A stretch of 64,000 nucleotides of DNA from Cyclobacteriaceae bacterium (GTDB taxonomy: Bacteria; Bacteroidota; Bacteroidia; Cytophagales; Cyclobacteriaceae). The stretch spans positions 60,812-124,811 of the forward strand of contig JAFIEV010000020.1 of the NCBI GenBank assembly GCA_020832305.1, read 5' to 3'. Position 1 is the stretch's first letter. Each line of letters starts with the position of its first letter. The notes under the pieces are model-generated. The model was not told where the DNA came from and made no database searches. It saw nothing but the letters and a program-made list of their open reading frames with translations. This document shows positions 62,995-64,000 of the stretch, one piece after another. Position numbers and translations under genes: made by a program.

Positions 62995-63594
62995 ATGAAT
63001 TGGGAAGAATTAGATAATAATGATTTAGAAATTTTAAATTATTTTGCTAAAGTTTTTTATGCAGCTTTTAAGGATTATGGCTCCAAAAGTAAAGAAAGCT
63101 TGACTATTTTACTTACAAGCTTCGATAGTGAAAATCAAATTGAATATTATATTGATATATTTTTAAAGGCGAACTTTATAGAATTAAAAAATAAATCCTC
63201 AGATACATATTCAGTCAGTAAAAATGCTAAAGAATATTTTCACTCTTTTTATGATAATGACAAAAACTACAATCAAATATTTTCAAGTTTTTTAGTTTGG
63301 TTTAAAAATAAGACTGTCGCTGAATCCGAAAAAATCAATAGATTAAGACTAAGTCTAAATGATAATATAAAAACTGGGGGTGCTATAGCTGCCGTGATAA
63401 TTGCTTTAGGCTCTTTTTTTTGGACTATTTGTAGTGATTTAAAAAATCCAAACAAACAAGAATTCGAATTATTGAAATTGGATATACAAAAAAGCCTAGA
63501 TTCGCTTTCCATGGCTTCTGATTTAAAAATAAAGGAGCTAGAGAGTAGAATAGATTCTCAAGCATTTGATCGAAACGAGAAGGAAGTCAAATAA
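62995..63594 (+). CDS. Winged-helix-like protein with one membrane helix and coiled-coil tail, unknown function
   Basis: 199 residues from ATG 62995, chosen because AGGAAG lies about 10 nt upstream; a frame from 62956 is also open. The N-terminal 85 residues (LEILNYFAKVFYAAF ... DIFLKANFIEL ... YSVSKNAKEYFHSFY) look like a winged helix. One membrane helix follows (TGGAIAAVIIALGSFFWTIC), and then a heptad-like tail (LLKLDIQKSLDSLSMASDLKIKELESRIDSQ). The family is not recognised. With the preceding gene it makes a pair of small membrane-anchored proteins upstream of a broken restriction-modification gene. Confidence 0.6.
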   Translation: MNWEELDNNDLEILNYFAKVFYAAFKDYGSKSKESLTILLTSFDSENQIEYYIDIFLKANFIELKNKSSDTYSVSKNAKEYFHSFYDNDKNYNQIFSSFLVWFKNKTVAESEKINRLRLSLNDNIKTGGAIAAVIIALGSFFWTICSDLKNPNKQEFELLKLDIQKSLDSLSMASDLKIKELESRIDSQAFDRNEKEVK

Positions 63595-63609
63595 GAAAGT
63601 CCTAAGGTA

Positions 63610-63864
63610 ATGAAAACAAATATATTAAACCCAAGAAAGGCGCTGAACAAAGCCTTCTTAAAAGTAAAACCAAATAGGAATGATATTGAGCGTTTCAAGA
63701 TTAACCTTATCCAGTTACTCGACAGGACAAATGACACGGAATCAGAAGAATTTCATAAGAATCTTGTCATTGATTTTCTGAAAAAAACGTATTACGACCC
63801 AAACCATTTCATAAACACCAAAGGACGGAATGATCTAGTAATTCATAACGGTGATAAAGCGTAA
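63610..63864 (+). pseudogene. Eco57I-like type IIG restriction-modification enzyme, N-terminal fragment cut by an IS
   Basis: 84 codons: MKTNILNPRKALNKAF, then VKPNRNDIERFKINLIQLLD, ESEEFHKNLVIDFLKKTYY and NHFINTKGRNDLVIHNG. This is the conserved N terminus of Eco57I-type (class I SAM methyltransferase plus nuclease) enzymes, where the D...E.K-like VIHNGKDAK...EVK nuclease core normally follows. Here the frame ends in TAA at 63862-63864, inside what looks like the left end of an insertion sequence. A whole enzyme has about 1,000 residues, so more than 90% is missing or displaced. Confidence 0.72.
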
Positions 63865-64000
63865 CCCTCTTGTAAAGTACATCTACCAAAACAGGGAATT
63901 ACTTTTTAATGTTGCGGTAAAAAGATATGGAAACAAGAGGATCCCGTTACACAAGAGAGGAGATGTACCCTATTATAGAAACCTGGCAGCGCAGCGGTAA
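63861..64000 (+). mobile_element. Left end of an IS66-family element, running off the window
   Basis: The element probably begins with GTAACCCTC at 63861, in keeping with the GTAA ends of IS66-family elements, and continues with a short leader to an ATG at 63927. Its target is the Eco57I-like gene. The right end and any target-site duplication lie outside the window. Confidence 0.6.
63927..64000 (+). CDS. IS66-family accessory protein (TnpA-like), N terminus only
   Basis: 24 codons from ATG 63927 (METRGSRYTREEMYPIIETW...) resemble the first residues of the small IS66 protein that begins with a helix ending in a Gly/Ser turn and normally continues with an AFCxxxxxxxxxFYYW motif. The frame is open to the window edge. 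Confidence 0.55.
   Translation, partial: METRGSRYTREEMYPIIETWQRSG

Overview
The window is one contig segment from a member of the Bacteroidota. The evidence is a FecI-type sigma factor with FecR, a SusC/SusD pair, PorQ and a PorE-like protein of the type IX secretion system (T9SS), GPH-type sugar transporters, and lipoproteins with Bacteroidota-style lipoboxes. Shine-Dalgarno signals are mostly weak and several promoters resemble the TAnnTTTG -7 box of this phylum. Laminarin-type genes hint at a marine or plant-polymer degrader; I cannot place it below phylum, although a Cytophagales-like lineage is plausible.

Layout. (1) 1-575: 3' end of a sensor histidine kinase. (2) 802-10176, minus strand: a beta-glucan locus, read as a large GH94/GH149-like phosphorylase, a GPH symporter, a GH17-like lipoprotein and a second GPH symporter. 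Two of its junctions are 4-nt ATGA overlaps. A GH10 enzyme lies upstream. (3) 10319-12064: a YcbB-type L,D-transpeptidase gene split by one in-frame amber codon. (4) 12115-18158, minus: neutral ceramidase-like protein, TIM-barrel lipoprotein and tricorn-like protease. (5) 18362-25573: hslU, porQ, lon and, divergently, a PorE-like OmpA protein. (6) 25.6-28.5 kb: a decayed gene remnant, a rhodanese-type sulfurtransferase and a helical-repeat protein. (7) 28999-41603, plus: SMP-30-like lipoprotein, ECF sigma factor, FecR, SusC with an STN domain, SusD, a Tat-exported tandem FAD oxidoreductase, and a secreted protein carrying a DGxSGAT flavinylation-like motif. (8) 41.7-43.9 kb: acyl-ACP desaturase, PlsC-type acyltransferase and a photolyase fragment. 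(9) 44190-51125, plus: a sugar-acid cluster of mannonate-oxidoreductase-like SDR, PPi-type PFK homologue, HAD hydrolase, LarA-family nickel racemase homologue, 6-phosphogluconate dehydrogenase and LacI regulator. (10) 51.2-60.0 kb: housekeeping and envelope genes (MDR dehydrogenase, beta-barrel protein, hemL, TPR/periplasmic-binding lipoprotein-type protein, guaA, subtilase). (11) 60.1-64.0 kb: an accessory patch next to tRNA-Thr(UGU) with a truncated tRNA copy, small genes between terminators, a decayed phage-like gene, a 40-bp perfect palindrome, a broken phage-type repressor, two membrane proteins of unknown function, and an Eco57I-like restriction-modification gene cut short by what looks like an IS66-family element running off the right edge.

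The most interesting functional units are the following. The sugar-acid cluster reads as a possible route fructuronate to mannonate to gluconate to 6-phosphogluconate to ribulose 5-phosphate. The FAD/FMN pair is attached to a transducing SusCD system. The right-end island contains a lambda-like divergent switch remnant and a membrane-protein pair next to a broken restriction-modification gene.
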